From positions 124,001 through 188,000 of the forward strand of contig MU863914.1 in the NCBI GenBank assembly GCA_033296885.1: DNA of 64,000 nucleotides. Reading direction: 5' to 3'. The position numbers and the translations under genes were made by a program. Origin of the DNA: Triangularia verruculosa. Lineage: Eukaryota; Ascomycota; Sordariomycetes; Sordariales; Podosporaceae. The notes below the pieces were generated by a model, which worked only from the letters and a program-made list of their open reading frames with translations, ran no database searches and was not told the DNA's origin. Below, piece after piece: positions 1 through 12,951 of this stretch; position 1 is the stretch's first letter; each line of letters begins with the position of its first letter.

Positions 1-465
1 CGATTTGATTTCGAAAAGGATGAACTCGAGCCTGAAAACACCCTCCTTCTTCACTGACAAATCCCCAAACACGAAAAAGCCACCCTGGCTGTTATTTGTA
101 TCCTTGAGATTGTAGAGAGAGGAGACCACCGTCCCAGCTAAATCGCCTCCCTTTACTTCTGCTCGGCGCTGTTGCTCTTCGATCTCCCCAGCCTTGGGGA
201 TAAGCTTCGCGACGAGAATAAGATATGGGTTTTGGAGAAACCTCTGGGTAGGATCTTGCCTCTGTGAAACCTTGAGCTGCACGATGGGAGGAGGATCCAG
301 TGGTCGGCGATCTGCCATGCAGAGTGTAAGCGTATGTCTTAGTCGGAAAAGCTAGAGCAAAGTGCACTATTCCGTACCTTTTCCCTTTGTTATTGCTACA
401 CAGCCCGTCTTGGGCTGCTGCCTTATCAGCAGCTCGTAGTCCTGGGCGGTGAGTCCTGCCATCAT
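1..465 (-). CDS. Velvet-domain transcription regulator (N-terminal part, truncated by window edge)
   Basis: Velvet proteins are fungal DNA-binding regulators that couple development, spore maturation and secondary metabolism. Two exons are visible: 378-465, then a 66-bp intron (312-377, GTACGG...GCAG), then 311 to the window edge. The spliced product contains the family hallmarks: YELLIRQQP near the start, DRRPLDPPPIVQL after the junction, then QNPYLILVAKL, GTVVSSLYNLKDTNN and GGFFVFGDLSVK. The frame is open further upstream to a GTG at 612, but the first ATG pair is at 460-465, giving MMAGLTAQDYELL, so I start there. The GTVVSSL/LKDTNN wording looks most like the VosA branch; VelB and VeA are less likely. 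The rest of the velvet domain and the C terminus lie outside the window. Family assignment is confident, subfamily is inference. Confidence 0.9.
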
Positions 466-3400
466 GTTGACGGCGGCCGGTCGGTCTGAAGGCCAACCAG
501 CTTTCCCGACTGTGAATGATATGATATTGCCCCGATTGGTACGGTTCCCCGTTCCGGTGCGGGGGGAGATGGTCGAGAACCAAGGAGGACGAGCCAGAAT
601 AGCCGATGCCACGATTGGGTCGATTCTGGTTGGAGCTGGTAAGTTTGGACCGAGTCAAGGTCGACCCGTGCGTGCGAGAAGAATGGAAAGAGCGCCACGA
701 AGCGGCGGGGCAGGGCAGGATAGGTATAGGCGATGATAGAGTTTTGCTGTGGGGAGTTGAAGTGATCACGAGGCGTGTTTTAAGGTTGGTGTGTGGCTGA
801 TATCGTTGACGGTGGGTGTTCTGTCAGAGGCTGCTACACTGTGTAAGCCGGATGAAAAGGAAACAGGAGGAACCATGGAAATGAGGACACACTGTGAGGC
901 CGGTTTTAAGCCTCCCGCTCAGACCAAGCTGGATCAAAAAACCACGAAACTGTCTACAACTGGCAAGCGGGGCTGGTGAGCAGAGGACGAAGGAAGGGGA
1001 GGGGGATATTAGAAGACGGACAGGAAAAGAGACAAGACACATACGATACGTGAAGCCAACCTGAATGCTGGGATGCTTCAGGTATATGCAGGTGAGCTGC
1101 AGAGAGTGCAGGTGGGCCGCGGGGAGGGTCAGTGGGAGAGAGGGAGAGAGGGTGAGGGTAGGTAGGTAGGTGTGAGTGGAGGGGTGGGTGAGTAGTACCC
1201 AGTAGTCGTAGTGGTAGTAGCAAGGTAGTATATGGATGCAAGCAGACAGTAAGTCTCGTTCAGTGTGTGTCGTCCAGGGTGTCGTAGTGGCCAGGCCCTT
1301 CCAGGTTCCTTCCCTCGTTTCTTTTCGCCTGCACCCCTTCCGTCCCGTCTTGGTGGTCTCAGGATGGGAAGCCCTCCTGTGGACTAGTTCCCCGATTCCT
1401 GATTCTCTAATCTGGTCCTGCGTCCTGGGGCCTCGTGTCTTTATCACCTGCGTCCAGCTGCGCTGCACATGCCAAAACCCAGAGTTGGTATCAGCACGTC
1501 TTGAAGACTCGGCGGAAACGACTGACTGATGCACGTCAACCTTATTTGGTGTAATATGTCTCGGTACTGTTGGGACTGAAATGCACAAAGATTGGCGCTT
1601 CTAGTGGCGGCGGTGTCGAGGGCAGTCAATGTCGTCAAGTCCCCTTTTTCTGAGCCTGAGGTGGAGAGAAAACACCCGGACTGGGCGTTGGGGGAGAGAT
1701 AAACTTTTGAACGCTGGACCCGAGCCGAGTCGTGGACGAGTGTGGCGTTGCCTCCAGGGACGAGGCAGGATCGGACACTTTTGGGCCGATGGCAGAGTGA
1801 AAATCCGGAGAACGGGACAGGCCAAGCCAAGATGGCAATGCCGTGTGTCTGATGCGGGCTGACGATACGACCGTGTTGTCCAGCAGCGGACGTGTCGACA
1901 TAAACAGCTGTCGTAGCAGCAATATAAGGTGAGTCCGTGTGGCAGGGGACGGTCCGGTCGAGATGGGGAATGATTTTCTGGAACCGGTCACACGATGGCG
2001 GATGATGCGATGGGTTCAGATGGGAGATGGGACGGGGGAAGGGACCGGGAGGTAGATGAATTACATATAGCTACCTATATCAGCATGCTAAGTCGTAGCG
2101 GAGGCACGACAAGAAAATACAGGGCCGAAGTGCCACCCACTCAGAGCAGAACTCCTTTCAAGGTTCCGAGCGGAGAGTGGTTGGCAGGCTCTGGCAGCCA
2201 AAGGTGGTGGTGGACTATACCCAGCAGTTGTATTGCCCATGATTGACAAGCGCGGAGCACCTGGCATGTGTAGGAACATTGCTCCAGGGGGGACCCCAGC
2301 AATCCGTTCCCGGCTTGATCGCGGCCGTTCGAACGAACTCCAGGCGCTGCCCTGTCCAGTCCTGGCCTGTCACCCATCAGGGTCCCATGGGTCTCAGCAC
2401 CCCAACACAACTCGAGCTGCCATTTCTTCATCTGCCATCAACCGCTTGCTGGGCAGGCATCCAGGATCGAGCAGTTCGGCGCGCGGGAACGGGAGCCCGA
2501 GCAGTGAAATAGAACTAGACGCTAAACGACAGGGCTCCTGTTCTCAACCACCATTTTTGACCTACCACCATTTCCCACACCACTTCTTACAAGCACACCA
2601 GCTGGCGGACGCGGATGAACTAAACTGCCCTGCAGATTTTGTCATGATTGGCCTCTGCCTGTGAATCGAATGCAGGGCCAGGGTTGCAGCTTAACCTTAG
2701 CTACCTTGCTAGAGCCACCTGTGAATACCGGCCTTACCTTACCTAGGAGTAGGGTGGGAGACGCTTCGGTGCTACAGTGTGTATGTATCCATCGTCTGTA
2801 GCATAGACCGGGGTGTTTGATGGCTGATGGGTCGAGATGCCAACGCCGCAGAGATGGTTGATTGACGGATGGAGTGCCATCTTGGCGGCGTTTGCGGTCC
2901 TGAATCTCGCTCCCCTCTGATGAGTTTTTTTTTTTTTTTTTTAATGTCCGTTCCTGTCCACCCCTCCCACCTCAAATCAGTCCCGGGACCAGGTAGCTGC
3001 TAGCTTTCCTTCCCGTGGATGCATTTAATGTGTAGCCGCTGGTGGCTGGTATCGAGATGAGAGTGCTCACCCTTGGTTTGTTGTATTTTTACTTCTGTCT
3101 TGATTGACTTTGATGCTGTGTGAATGAATGAGTCCAAGGCAGTGGGTGGTGGGAGGGGAGCTCCGCAACCTTGGCACATCTACCGCCGCTACGGGCGGGC
3201 GAAGTACCGGGTACTGCCAAGAATTCAACGACATCTGGATAAATGTGTCGAAAGTGGTCTGTGTCGTGTGTGTCTGCTGCCTTCAGCCCTTGCCTCGGGG
3301 TTGGAGCAAGGTTTCGACATGGGGGGAGGTACAACTGCCAAAGTTCCTGTGACCTCATGTGTCTCTTGTCGAGCTTCCCACCCCCGTGCAACGCTTCAAA

Positions 3401-6400
3401 CCAGTCAAAATTTTGCCACGGCACAGCTCTCCAGAATCATCCTTCGAATTGCAACTGTTCCTCTTCTCTTGCCGCCTTGTTGCCGGCGTTGGGAACAAGA
3501 TGTGACCCATAGCCCTTCTGTTGTTCACTCTTCATGCCTGATGTGTATAAATGTATAATAATGATAGGTATCCCCATCATCGTGACTTTCAAGCGACGCA
3601 ATAGCAAGAGGTTTGCCGCAGGCAAGCTTGTCCCACCACAGAGCGGGCGACTCCGAAGTCTCTTGGCTCGGAGTGTTCGAGGAGGCGGTCAGCCGCAAGA
3701 GGAGAGGTGGGAAAAGACGCTGGTCTTGTTTTGTCTGTGCTGTGCTTCTTGCTTTGCTGTGAGTTGCTTCTCGAACAGCGGTCCTGCCCCGGCATTGAAA
3801 GATGCAGGAAGGCCGACAGTTCCGTTCTGAGCTCTCCTGTCGTCTGTGCGCTGCAGGATTGGCATAAACACGGAGTAAACGCTAGGCTGGTTCTGGCCGT
3901 CGCAACTGGCTTCCCGCCTCTTTTTAGACAGGAACAGGTTCACCACAGTCTTGCTCTTGTCACCTCGTTGATCTTTTCGTCTATAGCATTCGTCGTACCT
4001 AGATGTAACAGGGCCGGATTCGAATGCTGCAGTTTCGGGGGCACGCATAGTACACCCCTTGGATACTTCCGTCCTTCATTGATGAGTGTGCTGTGGAGTT
4101 TTTGAGTGTTGAAAGGTGTACAAGGTTAGTAGAATGGCAGGCGAGCACTGGCAATTACGGAACACTTCATCGCCGGCATCACGGAATCGGCTCTCCGGAC
4201 GTGGTGGATCTTTTCTGCCTGCCAGTTTCCCGTCAGCGACATCTTTGCTCTAGCACACGCCAAAGTAGCGCGATGGTGCCAAGTGTTGGTGCAGTTTATG
4301 GTGGCACTACTCCCCAGACGACACGCCTCTTTATTCGCTGTGCTGTACAAGAGAGAGGCCAGTTCAGCTGGACATGAGCATCATCATCATGTCATCCGAA
4401 CCTGTCGAACGGGGCCGGCAGGCATCGCATCGATTTCCACGCCAACCATGTAGCTCGATCGAGCGTCGTTGGCGAGATCGCCGCTTCTTTGCTTCGAATG
4501 GAAAGCCAGCATGAATCAAAGTTTCATGTCCAGCCTTCGAGAATCACAAGAAGCTTCCTTTACTCGTTTTCGCCCAGACTGTCCGTCAAAGCGTCTGCAT
4601 CATGGCACCGGTCTCGCACATGGCAGATTTTCAGGCACAGGCCGAGGCAGTCCGCTAATGCAGGAGCGGCACTGTTGAAGAGCGGAGGGTCAGTGTTTCG
4701 CCTCGCCTCGTGGCGCATTGCACAGAAAGAGGACGCACACAATAGTGACAGGAGAGGTTGTGTTGTGTGGTTGTCTTGTTGGACATGGCAGCAGCCGTGT
4801 CTGTTCCTTGCACACCACCTCTCGGCGATGGCTTGGAGGGTCGATGCAACATGAATAGCACACCTCCCAGTCTGTAAATGGAACCAATACCAGCTTCTCG
4901 CAGGAGCTCTTATATTAATTGGTGCCGGGTCATATCGGCGTGCATGCGACTGCTTGGAGAGGTGTTCTCGCGTCCAGCAATCAGTCCTTCGAACAAGCTC
5001 GAAGTGCAGAGTATCTGCTGACTCGGTGAGTCGAGAGGGCGCTGGGGTGTCCCGCGGTGGCTTGATGATGGAATGATATGTCATCAATGCCACCGCCGGC
5101 CGAACGAGACGCAGGATCCAAGCAATTCTCCGTCCACGATTGGCGTCTTCGAACATCTCGAGGAAGATGACATGTTGTAGGGGTCGGGGATAAGTTGACA
5201 ATGGCGCTGCTGGGACCGCATTCCCTCTCTCCAAACAAATCTGGTTTGCAGTTGCTCATTCAAGTCGAGATTGAGGCGTTTCAGCTTGGTTCGCATGCGT
5301 GTTCATCAAGCCGGGAACAGGCTGTTGCTATGCAGGAGCCCGTCAGTATAATCGCTGGCTGGCTCCTGTCCGGGATCTCCCAGCCTTTGCCCCTCAGCGG
5401 GAACGCCGCGTTGGCCACCCTTGTTGAGCATGAAAGAAGCTTGTTTGTTGGTGCATGTGGTGGTGTGGTGGTGTGGTGCAATTGTATGTAGATGTCGCAA
5501 ACGGAGGAGACCTCGATCATCGAATCCTCCCCACCAAATAGCTTCTGATTGCTGCGGGTGCCATTCATGAGTGAACCAAGGAACCTCTCTGGCCGTTTTC
5601 TGGAGAACGCTGCTACTGCTGCTGCTGCTGGTGCTCGCAGGTTCAACCCTCCGATGCAAATCTTGGTTCGCATGTGCCAGGCCCGCCCGACTAGGGATAG
5701 TAGGTGGCATCCTCCACAGACGCGCCGTTCAGCCCGCACTCACGGCACTGCACCAACCACACTGGCGGTGGCAGTCGCAGTCGCAGTCGCTGCAGTCACC
5801 CGTCCGAGTGCCGACGACAGGAAACTTGGCGGCGCCGTTTCGGTGGTCTCTCCGTAATTCGTAGCCTTATTTCCAAGCCGTGTGCACCGTCGCTAGCTCG
5901 CCAGCTACTGGCAAATCGGCCCTTCGAAGCGCGTTGGTCGTGTCATTTTAGGTGAAGTGCTCGCTGTGGAGCGCTCTGAGATGGCTTCAACCCAAATCTC
6001 GGGTGTCGTCATGGACAAGAGGAGCCAGCTTAGCCAGCCTTGCTTGCCCCACCAGTTGCAAAAGCTTGTGGGGGGGATCTCAAACCGACAGGACGCTTGC
6101 CCATCTGGGAAGTGGATTCCGAATCTACACTCCCACCTACACTACACTCCATAGCAATTGACACTGCAAAGAGAAGCTGCAAAGGGACAAAGAAAACTCC
6201 AATATCCAATGCAGGTATCGGCAACACTCCGGGACCTCAAGCCGCTCGGCATCAAATGGACTGAGCTTCGGTCTGATCTAGCCGAGCACCCCTCACCAAA
6301 GGCTTGCAGTCCTTCCAATCGGCAGCCTTCCGCTCCCTCCATGCACAGCTTTATCGGACACGACAAAAGCAAAACAAGAAGAGAAAAAGCAAAAACCAAC

Positions 6401-9400
6401 CACCGGGCCATCGACAAGCATTCCGATCTGCAGTTCCCCCTCAAGCTGATGCTCTGGCGGCGACGATCTTCTCAGCGCTCCTTCTCCCCCTTTCGAGGCG
6501 AATAGCCGCCTTCCAGGTCTGCTTGTCCCTCTCTTCGCCTCTTCCCGTCCGCTACCAGCTTCGAGTCCACCGCCAACAACTACGACGAGACACTTGTACG
6601 GAGTAGGCTTCACCGGCCGTGGCTCTGCAGTCCCTTCGTGCAGCTATAGCGAGATTTTCCGGCTACCTGAGCCGTGCATGACGGCAAGACTAATAACGAC
6701 ACTTCCCTGCTTTTACACCTTTTTCTCTCTCGGGGCACCCACATATTCAACCATCTTCTTTTGACGCTTCTTCGCTGTCGCTATTGCGTTCCAGATTCCC
6801 ACCGACTGGAAAAGGAGAGGTCCGGCATGTAAGCACACCGCTGAGGATGCACCTTGGATTCGTCAGCATACGCTCGTAAAAAAGCCTTGCTAGACGGGTT
6901 TGGCTTGTCTGCCATGAGCTATTCCTAGTCCCACTCGGTATGCAGGGAGCTGCATCGGAAGCTACAGTACGGCAGATGCTCTCTCTCAAATCATCCACAG
7001 CGGAGGGCCAGCGGCAGATCTGTCTGGGCGATGGTTGAGGTCATCAATTATCGCATCGATCCTAGTACGACGACAGTCCGACGGAGAAGGGGAATGGCCA
7101 GAAACAACAAGCCGCCTAAAATCAACAGTGCATTCATATGCAACTGAAGGAGCAAAGTCCAACATCAGAGGATGGACAGTCACATAGGAACTACCCCTCC
7201 TTCCATTGCGTCTGGCATTTACCATGTTACATGCTCCTCTCAATATGGACGTGTGCGACATCTTACCATGCCGAATTTGGGTGTGGGTGTGGGCTGGGAA
7301 AACCAATGACGGGCAAGGTCCTTATCCCTTGGGACCTATATCACAGGTATTAAGACCACTTCAACTTGCAAGCCCGCCTCTTTCAACCCCTCCATTTCCT
7401 GGACTTAGCCGTGCCGACCTTTCAAGCTTCCCCGGTTCATGCCTACTCGCTCTGTTTGCCATCGCAAGGCGCACAAGTAAGACCAAGAAGGGGCGGATCC
7501 GCCAATTCCGTCTGATGAAACCGCGTTGGCGAGCTCCCTTCCGATCAACACCCGGTCCTGAGACCCGGCAAGAAAGAAGACATACTACAGAAACTGGTCT
7601 CTGTCTCCGGCGTCCTACGGGCAGGGCAAGCTAGTCCAGGCATTATCTTCCTGATCCCCAGCCTTGTAAGCCCTACGCTAAGCTATTCACTGCATCGGCC
7701 AGCGAGGTTTCAGATTGCGGATCGGATCGCTGGAAGATATCTAGAAGGTCTACCCTGGCAACGCTGGGAACATCGGCGCTTGGCCGGTTCCTCCAGTCAT
7801 GCTATCGAATCTCGCTCTGAAAATGCCATGGTCTCTAAGAACTGAAGGCACTCTTGAAATGTTCTCAGATTGCGAGGTGTGGACACGATGAAGTAACCCT
7901 GGCTTTCAAGCCCATGGTTCCGGAACCGCCAACTCCCGCTTGAAGTGCCGTCTTCGTATCCGACTACTTATCTGTACCCTGTACATGCATTGGATATGTA
8001 AAATGTTTTTCTCTATGCGAATTTGGAGGTGCTTCACTCTTGATCTCGCGGCATGTCGGGACACTGGCAACAGCTTTTGCACCATAGCCATTGCCCCTTG
8101 GAGGATAATCGAGCCAGGCCTTTGACGTACCACAGCAAAAGTTGCCGACTTCAACTCGTTCTGTCTCATCAGCACATGCTTGTTCAAACCAAGAGTCCTT
8201 TACCATTCGGCATGGAAACCGCGAGCTTGACTTAGTTCATACCCTCTGCACACCGGGCCAGAGCCCTTTCCCCCTCATCCAATATCAAGGACCGCTGAGC
8301 CTATGCTACAGAAGGCTAGGCCTTGCCCGCAGGCAAGGGACAGGACGTTACCCTTTCGGTGGCGGCTCTCCAAGCGTCTATCGATACTTGTTCCCTCGCC
8401 TAGTACTCAACCTTCATGCTGAGCAATCTCGTCTACCCAAAACTGGTCCTTCGGTTGTCATTCATCGTACCATCGCCGGCTTGAAGCACCGGGGGTTATC
8501 CCTCGTATCAGCTGGCCCTCTGCCTCGCTGGTTGTTCATATTCGCTTGCTGGCTCTGCTTGTGCGAGTTAATTTGCATCCCGCAGTTTACCACCCGCTTC
8601 GCATCCAAAATACCGCTCATCTGGGGAGCCAAAAATATCCCCATGTATATGAGCGACGGGGCGGTCCTGCATTCCCAATATCGATATATTCTTGAGGCTC
8701 TTGTGGGTACAGCAGTAAAATGACACCTTTCTGCGTGCTGGGCTGGCGAGGAATGCCCTGTGGTGGCGGGGATGAGAGCGCGAACCAGTCCCTTGGATCT
8801 GATTACTGCGTTTTGCGGTAGCTCGTTGACGATCAGGCCTTTTCTCTGCCCAAATTGCTCCCAGGAAGGCCTCCCCTATTCCACTCCATTCCATCGGATC
8901 GCGGGGATGACAGCATTCTACCAGCGTATCGCGGAAAGCCATGCCCTCCACCGCGTCCATGGACAACCCCCCCCCCCCCCCCCCCCCTAGGCAGAGAGCT
9001 CCAAAACTGGTGAGGCGAGGATGCCAACTGGTCTGGAGTTTCGGCATGCTAGTCGGTCTGATTTGCCCCGATTGTGCCATCCCAATAGTACCGAAAAGCC
9101 TTTCAGCGGAACAATCTTGGACCGAAATAGTCACCAACAGGCCCGTTAACAGCTTGGCCAGGTCCTCGACATCTTGGTCGACGAGTTCCTCCCCATCGCC
9201 GTCAAGCTAGTTGCCACCTCGGGCATCCCCCCGAACCCGAGCTGATTGCCGAGTAACGCTTCGTCTCGTCAATGGTCCACGTCCTCTCCCAAGTCCTTCC
9301 ATCCCATGACTCAATCTCATCTGGCAGTCGGCTATCTGGGCCGGTGCGACAGCCTCTTGGGATCTGTGTTTAATCTGCTTGGCCCACTCTGCGGAAGGCT

Positions 9401-12283
9401 GGCCAGGTCGTGGTGGACGTATTGGTAGCGTTATCCAGACCATGCAAGTCAGGCACAATGGGTGAGTCGTTCAAGTTTCTCAGAAAACGTGCAAGAACAC
9501 ACAAGAGTTACAGAGAATAATGAACATCGCGAGAACTCGCCAACGGCAGGTTTGTTTACTCTTTACCTCTAACATTTACCCCGAGTGGGGGTTCTCTGAG
9601 CAGAGCTTCTTTCCTCGTTCTTATTCCTACCATTTGGTTTGATCATTGTTTGAGGTACTTGTTGCGCATGGATACTTGTGTTCGCTTCACTATCACGCTA
9701 CCACTTTGGCTCCTGTGTGTTTGGTGGTTAGATCCGAGTCTGGGCCCCTGAGTTTTCGCGTGTCTCCTGAGCACGGCCCACTATTTCCTTCTCCCACAGT
9801 TCACTGTGGCTCTCTCTAGCCGTCCTGATGACCCCATCCATGATTTTTATGGAGAGGTGTCAAAATCTCATCAGCCAAGCCAAGCTTTTTTTCCTTCTCA
9901 TCAGAGTGACATCGAAGCGATGATGGCTTGGGTGGGATGGTGGTTAAAAGGCTGCGCACGTCCTTATCAGATGGATGTTATAGACTTGTCTGGACCAGTT
10001 GAATCCAACGCCTGGAAAAACAGCTATCGAGAGCGTTGCGTTTTCCCACTCTCACACCACCCTAATACCAAAGGGAAGGCTGGTCTGGTCGAGACTTCCC
10101 GCTTTTCCGGTGCCTTTCGGCTGGCAGTGCCGCCTCCGCAACACGTCCAATGGATGTTTTCCCCAGAAGTCTACCGCCGTTATAACCATGGGAGGAGAAA
10201 CACAGGTTGCACTGGGGGATGGGGAGATTTTGCAACGGCAGGCATTGTCAACAGGGCCAATATCTGGGGAATGCCTGGCTGTTCAATCTATCTGGCTGGC
10301 AGGGCAGATTTCCTGGCGGCCTGGCCCTTTCTTTTCCTAACAGGGGCGTGTGTGCAATGGCACGTATATCGGAGATATCTGTGAGTGTGTGTGCACGTCC
10401 ATAGTGAGATAATGGAGAGGCTTGTTGTTATCACGACAAGTGACAGCACCACCTCATCGATATAATATCATACTAGTAGTATGATATACGCAATACATTG
10501 CACTATACACTCTCGTATTAGTCCTTGTGCATTCTGCCTGTTTCTCCCCCTCACCGTCTGCTCAGGTCTGCATGTTTCAGGTATCGCTGCACGACGGAGA
10601 AGGGAAAGGCCAGCCAGCCAGCTAGCCAGCCCGTATGCAAGAAAGCTGCAGTTACATCAAGGTCAACGGCTCATCAGAGATATACACGTGGTTTTCTTTT
10701 TCGTTACAACGGGGGTGTTGACTTACTAGCTTGGAGTAGCTAGTCGTGTATGGCTTCCGATCTTGCTGTTTCTGGCTGCAGATGCATGCAGATTAGACAT
10801 GTGTTGAAACGATTATGTGGTGTAGTAAGCACCCATTCACCACCACCATTTCTTATACTACAGACCGCAGAGGTTTGAGAGAGGTGGTTGTTCCCTATCC
10901 GGCCAGGTTGCTTCGCTACCACGTTTTTTTACCCCCACCACAACTGCACCGCACAGACACACACCTCTTCTCTTGTCGTTGAATGATGGTGGTTGATGAT
11001 GTAGGGCGCTTCCTTGTGTGTGTGCGTATACCCAGTGCCGGACGGAGGGGGTGATATCGACGATGCCCGAGAGAGGTCCGATTTTAGAAGTTGGACAGGA
11101 GCAGACAACGCACCATCAGGCAGAGACCACACCGCTGACACGCTGCGTACGCTCGGACCTCTTGATAACTACCTACCGTACCTCTTTCGCGGCTCTTGAC
11201 AACGCCGTTTTGGGCATAGGGGAAGGATTCAGAGGCTAAAAAAGACGTTGAGAAAATAACCTGAGCAGCACGACGTTGGCCTGCCAGTGCGTACCTTATT
11301 AACCTCACAACTCACTGTAACTACCTTAACTACACTTCTCATTACTCAGTTCACCCCCTCTACATTAAAGGACCCCCCTCCCCTGACAAAATCTACTCAG
11401 ACCCAGCAAACCAGCCAGCCTCACACTACTAATGCCGCACAGAGGGCGTTATCACCGGTCAAGAGGAGTTCCGGGCTCGGTGCCGGCCCGAAAGTTGCCT
11501 CGTCCTTGTCGTTTCATTGGTTGAAGGGTGACTTCGTAGTGAACCGGGGGGGAAGGGGAGTTTGCTCACCGGTTAGAGGACTGCAAGCATCCTTCTTGTG
11601 CTGCTGCTGCCTACTGAACACACCACTGTGTCATTCTCTCCTTTCCCCCCCTGTCCATAAGGCTATTGCAGGCAAGGGAGATGCATGCACTACCGCATTT
11701 TCCCCCCTCAAAACTTTCCCAAGAAGGACGCTCGTTCCAGTCCCTTTTTTTTTTCCCCTTCCCTTTGTTGACTCCAAGGTCGTAGTAGACAAGGTACCGA
11801 GAAGGAAGGAAAACGCCCGCCCGCACTTCCCCCCCCCTCTCGGGGTTATTTTTGAAAGGGCAAGATTCTTTTTTTTTTTTTTTTTGCCAATTAATTTACT
11901 TAGCGTCTATCGCTTGACGCTTGTCGTTGCCGCCAGAAATAGACGCGACGCTCCCTTCCGCCCCGCCAACTCCCCTTGCGAGAATAGGTGGCAACAAGCG
12001 GGAGAAAAACGCGGTTATTTTGGGAGATGTGGAAACGGGGTGGTGGTACCTAGTCATAGCGATGGGGTAAATAGCAATGTTGTTGACAATTCAAGGGTGC
12101 TCATTTCATAAACAGAAAAATAGAAACAAAAAAGTTACGGGGTGCAGATGGATGGCGTTGAAAAATCCATGAAATGTTTTAAATCGGGAAACTGCGGAGC
12201 TGCGGCTGATGCTATACCGGTCTTGATATACCTTCCTTTCTGGGGGGGGGGGGGACCTTGTTGCAAAGTGTCAGAGCGGGCTG
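466..12283. other. Long stretch without a convincing gene (11.8 kb)
   Basis: Open frames here are short or are low-complexity translations of pyrimidine-rich DNA, and I find no conserved family in any of them. The part next to the velvet gene (about 1100-1240) is pyrimidine-rich on the minus strand, as fungal promoters and leaders often are. Plus-strand pyrimidine-rich blocks lie near 6300-6760, 7340-7460 and 11290-11900. There is a T run near 2925, a 21-C run at 8967-8987, a G run near 12242, and a 23-bp perfect palindrome at 10465-10487. A short hydrophobic, well-coded frame at about 9152-9240 may be a gene relic. Confidence 0.6.
10465..10487. repeat. Perfect 23-bp palindrome
   Basis: The arm ATATCATACTA at 10465-10475 is followed by one G and then its exact reverse complement at 10477-10487. 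It lies in AT-rich intergenic sequence. It could be a binding site for a dimeric protein or simply an extrudable AT hairpin; nothing nearby decides between these. Confidence 0.8.
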
Positions 12284-12951
12284 TCAACTGTCAAAGTTTG
12301 TAAAAGGCTGGACATGGGTTTGGTTTGCGAGTGGCTTGTTGACGAGAAGACAGTGGAAGCTTTGAGCGCCCGCTATGTGTATATAGTGGTCTCTTTCCTG
12401 ATGTTGGTTCCAATCAGTTGAAGAGGTACATATTTGGACATCAATGACGTTGATTTAAGAATTGTCTTACCGTATGCTGTGCGAGACATGATAGACCTTG
12501 GGCCATGGCCGTGCGTATTGCATCAAGCAATTCGTTGACCAGGTTTCCATGCCATATATCTTTTTGAAATCCAATATTACTGACGACCACATCACTTTCA
12601 GGGTCTTCAAAGTCTAAAAGACAATCCTTTCGCTTGTCTTTGCCTACACTGTCCTCGGTGAGATCCCCAACACTGAAAATCATCACCAATCATAATCCTC
12701 AGCTGCCGAATCACACACACTACGTTAACCACCACGGAATGTGGGAGCCAAAAAGAGATCCTCAAGGCAACCAAAGATTACGTTTCACTGTACAAACCCG
12801 CAATGTCAATCAGGCCAATCCCTTTCTCCCGACCCTGAAGACGATCAGTCGCACCAAATCTACTTTCCGAGGAGAAATCATACCTCGGGTCCATTCGTCC
12901 CTCCCAACTTTCGCCACTTCCCATATTAAAAATCCCCAAAACCACATCCAT
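12284..12951 (-). CDS. Hypothetical protein, tentative three-exon model
   Basis: I do not recognise this protein. The model joins 12782-12951, 12471-12672 and 12284-12397 and gives 161 residues. Introns would be 12673-12781 (GTAATC...TTTTCAG) and 12398-12470 (GTAAGA, an ACTGAT branch, ATCAG), and both keep the frame. The middle exon reads as a normal soluble acidic segment (KDCLLDFEDPESD, then NELLDAIRTAMAQG), and the last exon stays open for 37 codons to a TGA. Codons are more AT-rich than in neighbouring genes. An additional coding-like frame (13123-13290, minus, MDGENDLASSPELHQ) could be an upstream exon, or the whole locus could be a decayed gene. The start ATG at 12951 is a guess. Confidence 0.3.

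Noticed and set aside
466..612. Starting the velvet gene at the GTG at 612
   Set aside because: Not an ATG, and the velvet domain begins right after the ATG pair at 460-465.
824..1588. 254-codon minus-strand frame
   Set aside because: Composition (His/Thr/Leu/Pro from CT-rich repeats) fits promoter or leader DNA of the velvet gene.
8142..8723. 193-codon plus-strand frame
   Set aside because: No conserved motif; a competing frame of similar size lies on the other strand (8568-9137).
11287..12111. 274-codon plus-strand frame
   Set aside because: Begins with GTG in pyrimidine-rich DNA; translation is low-complexity Pro/Thr/Phe with runs of Phe from T tracts and no domain.
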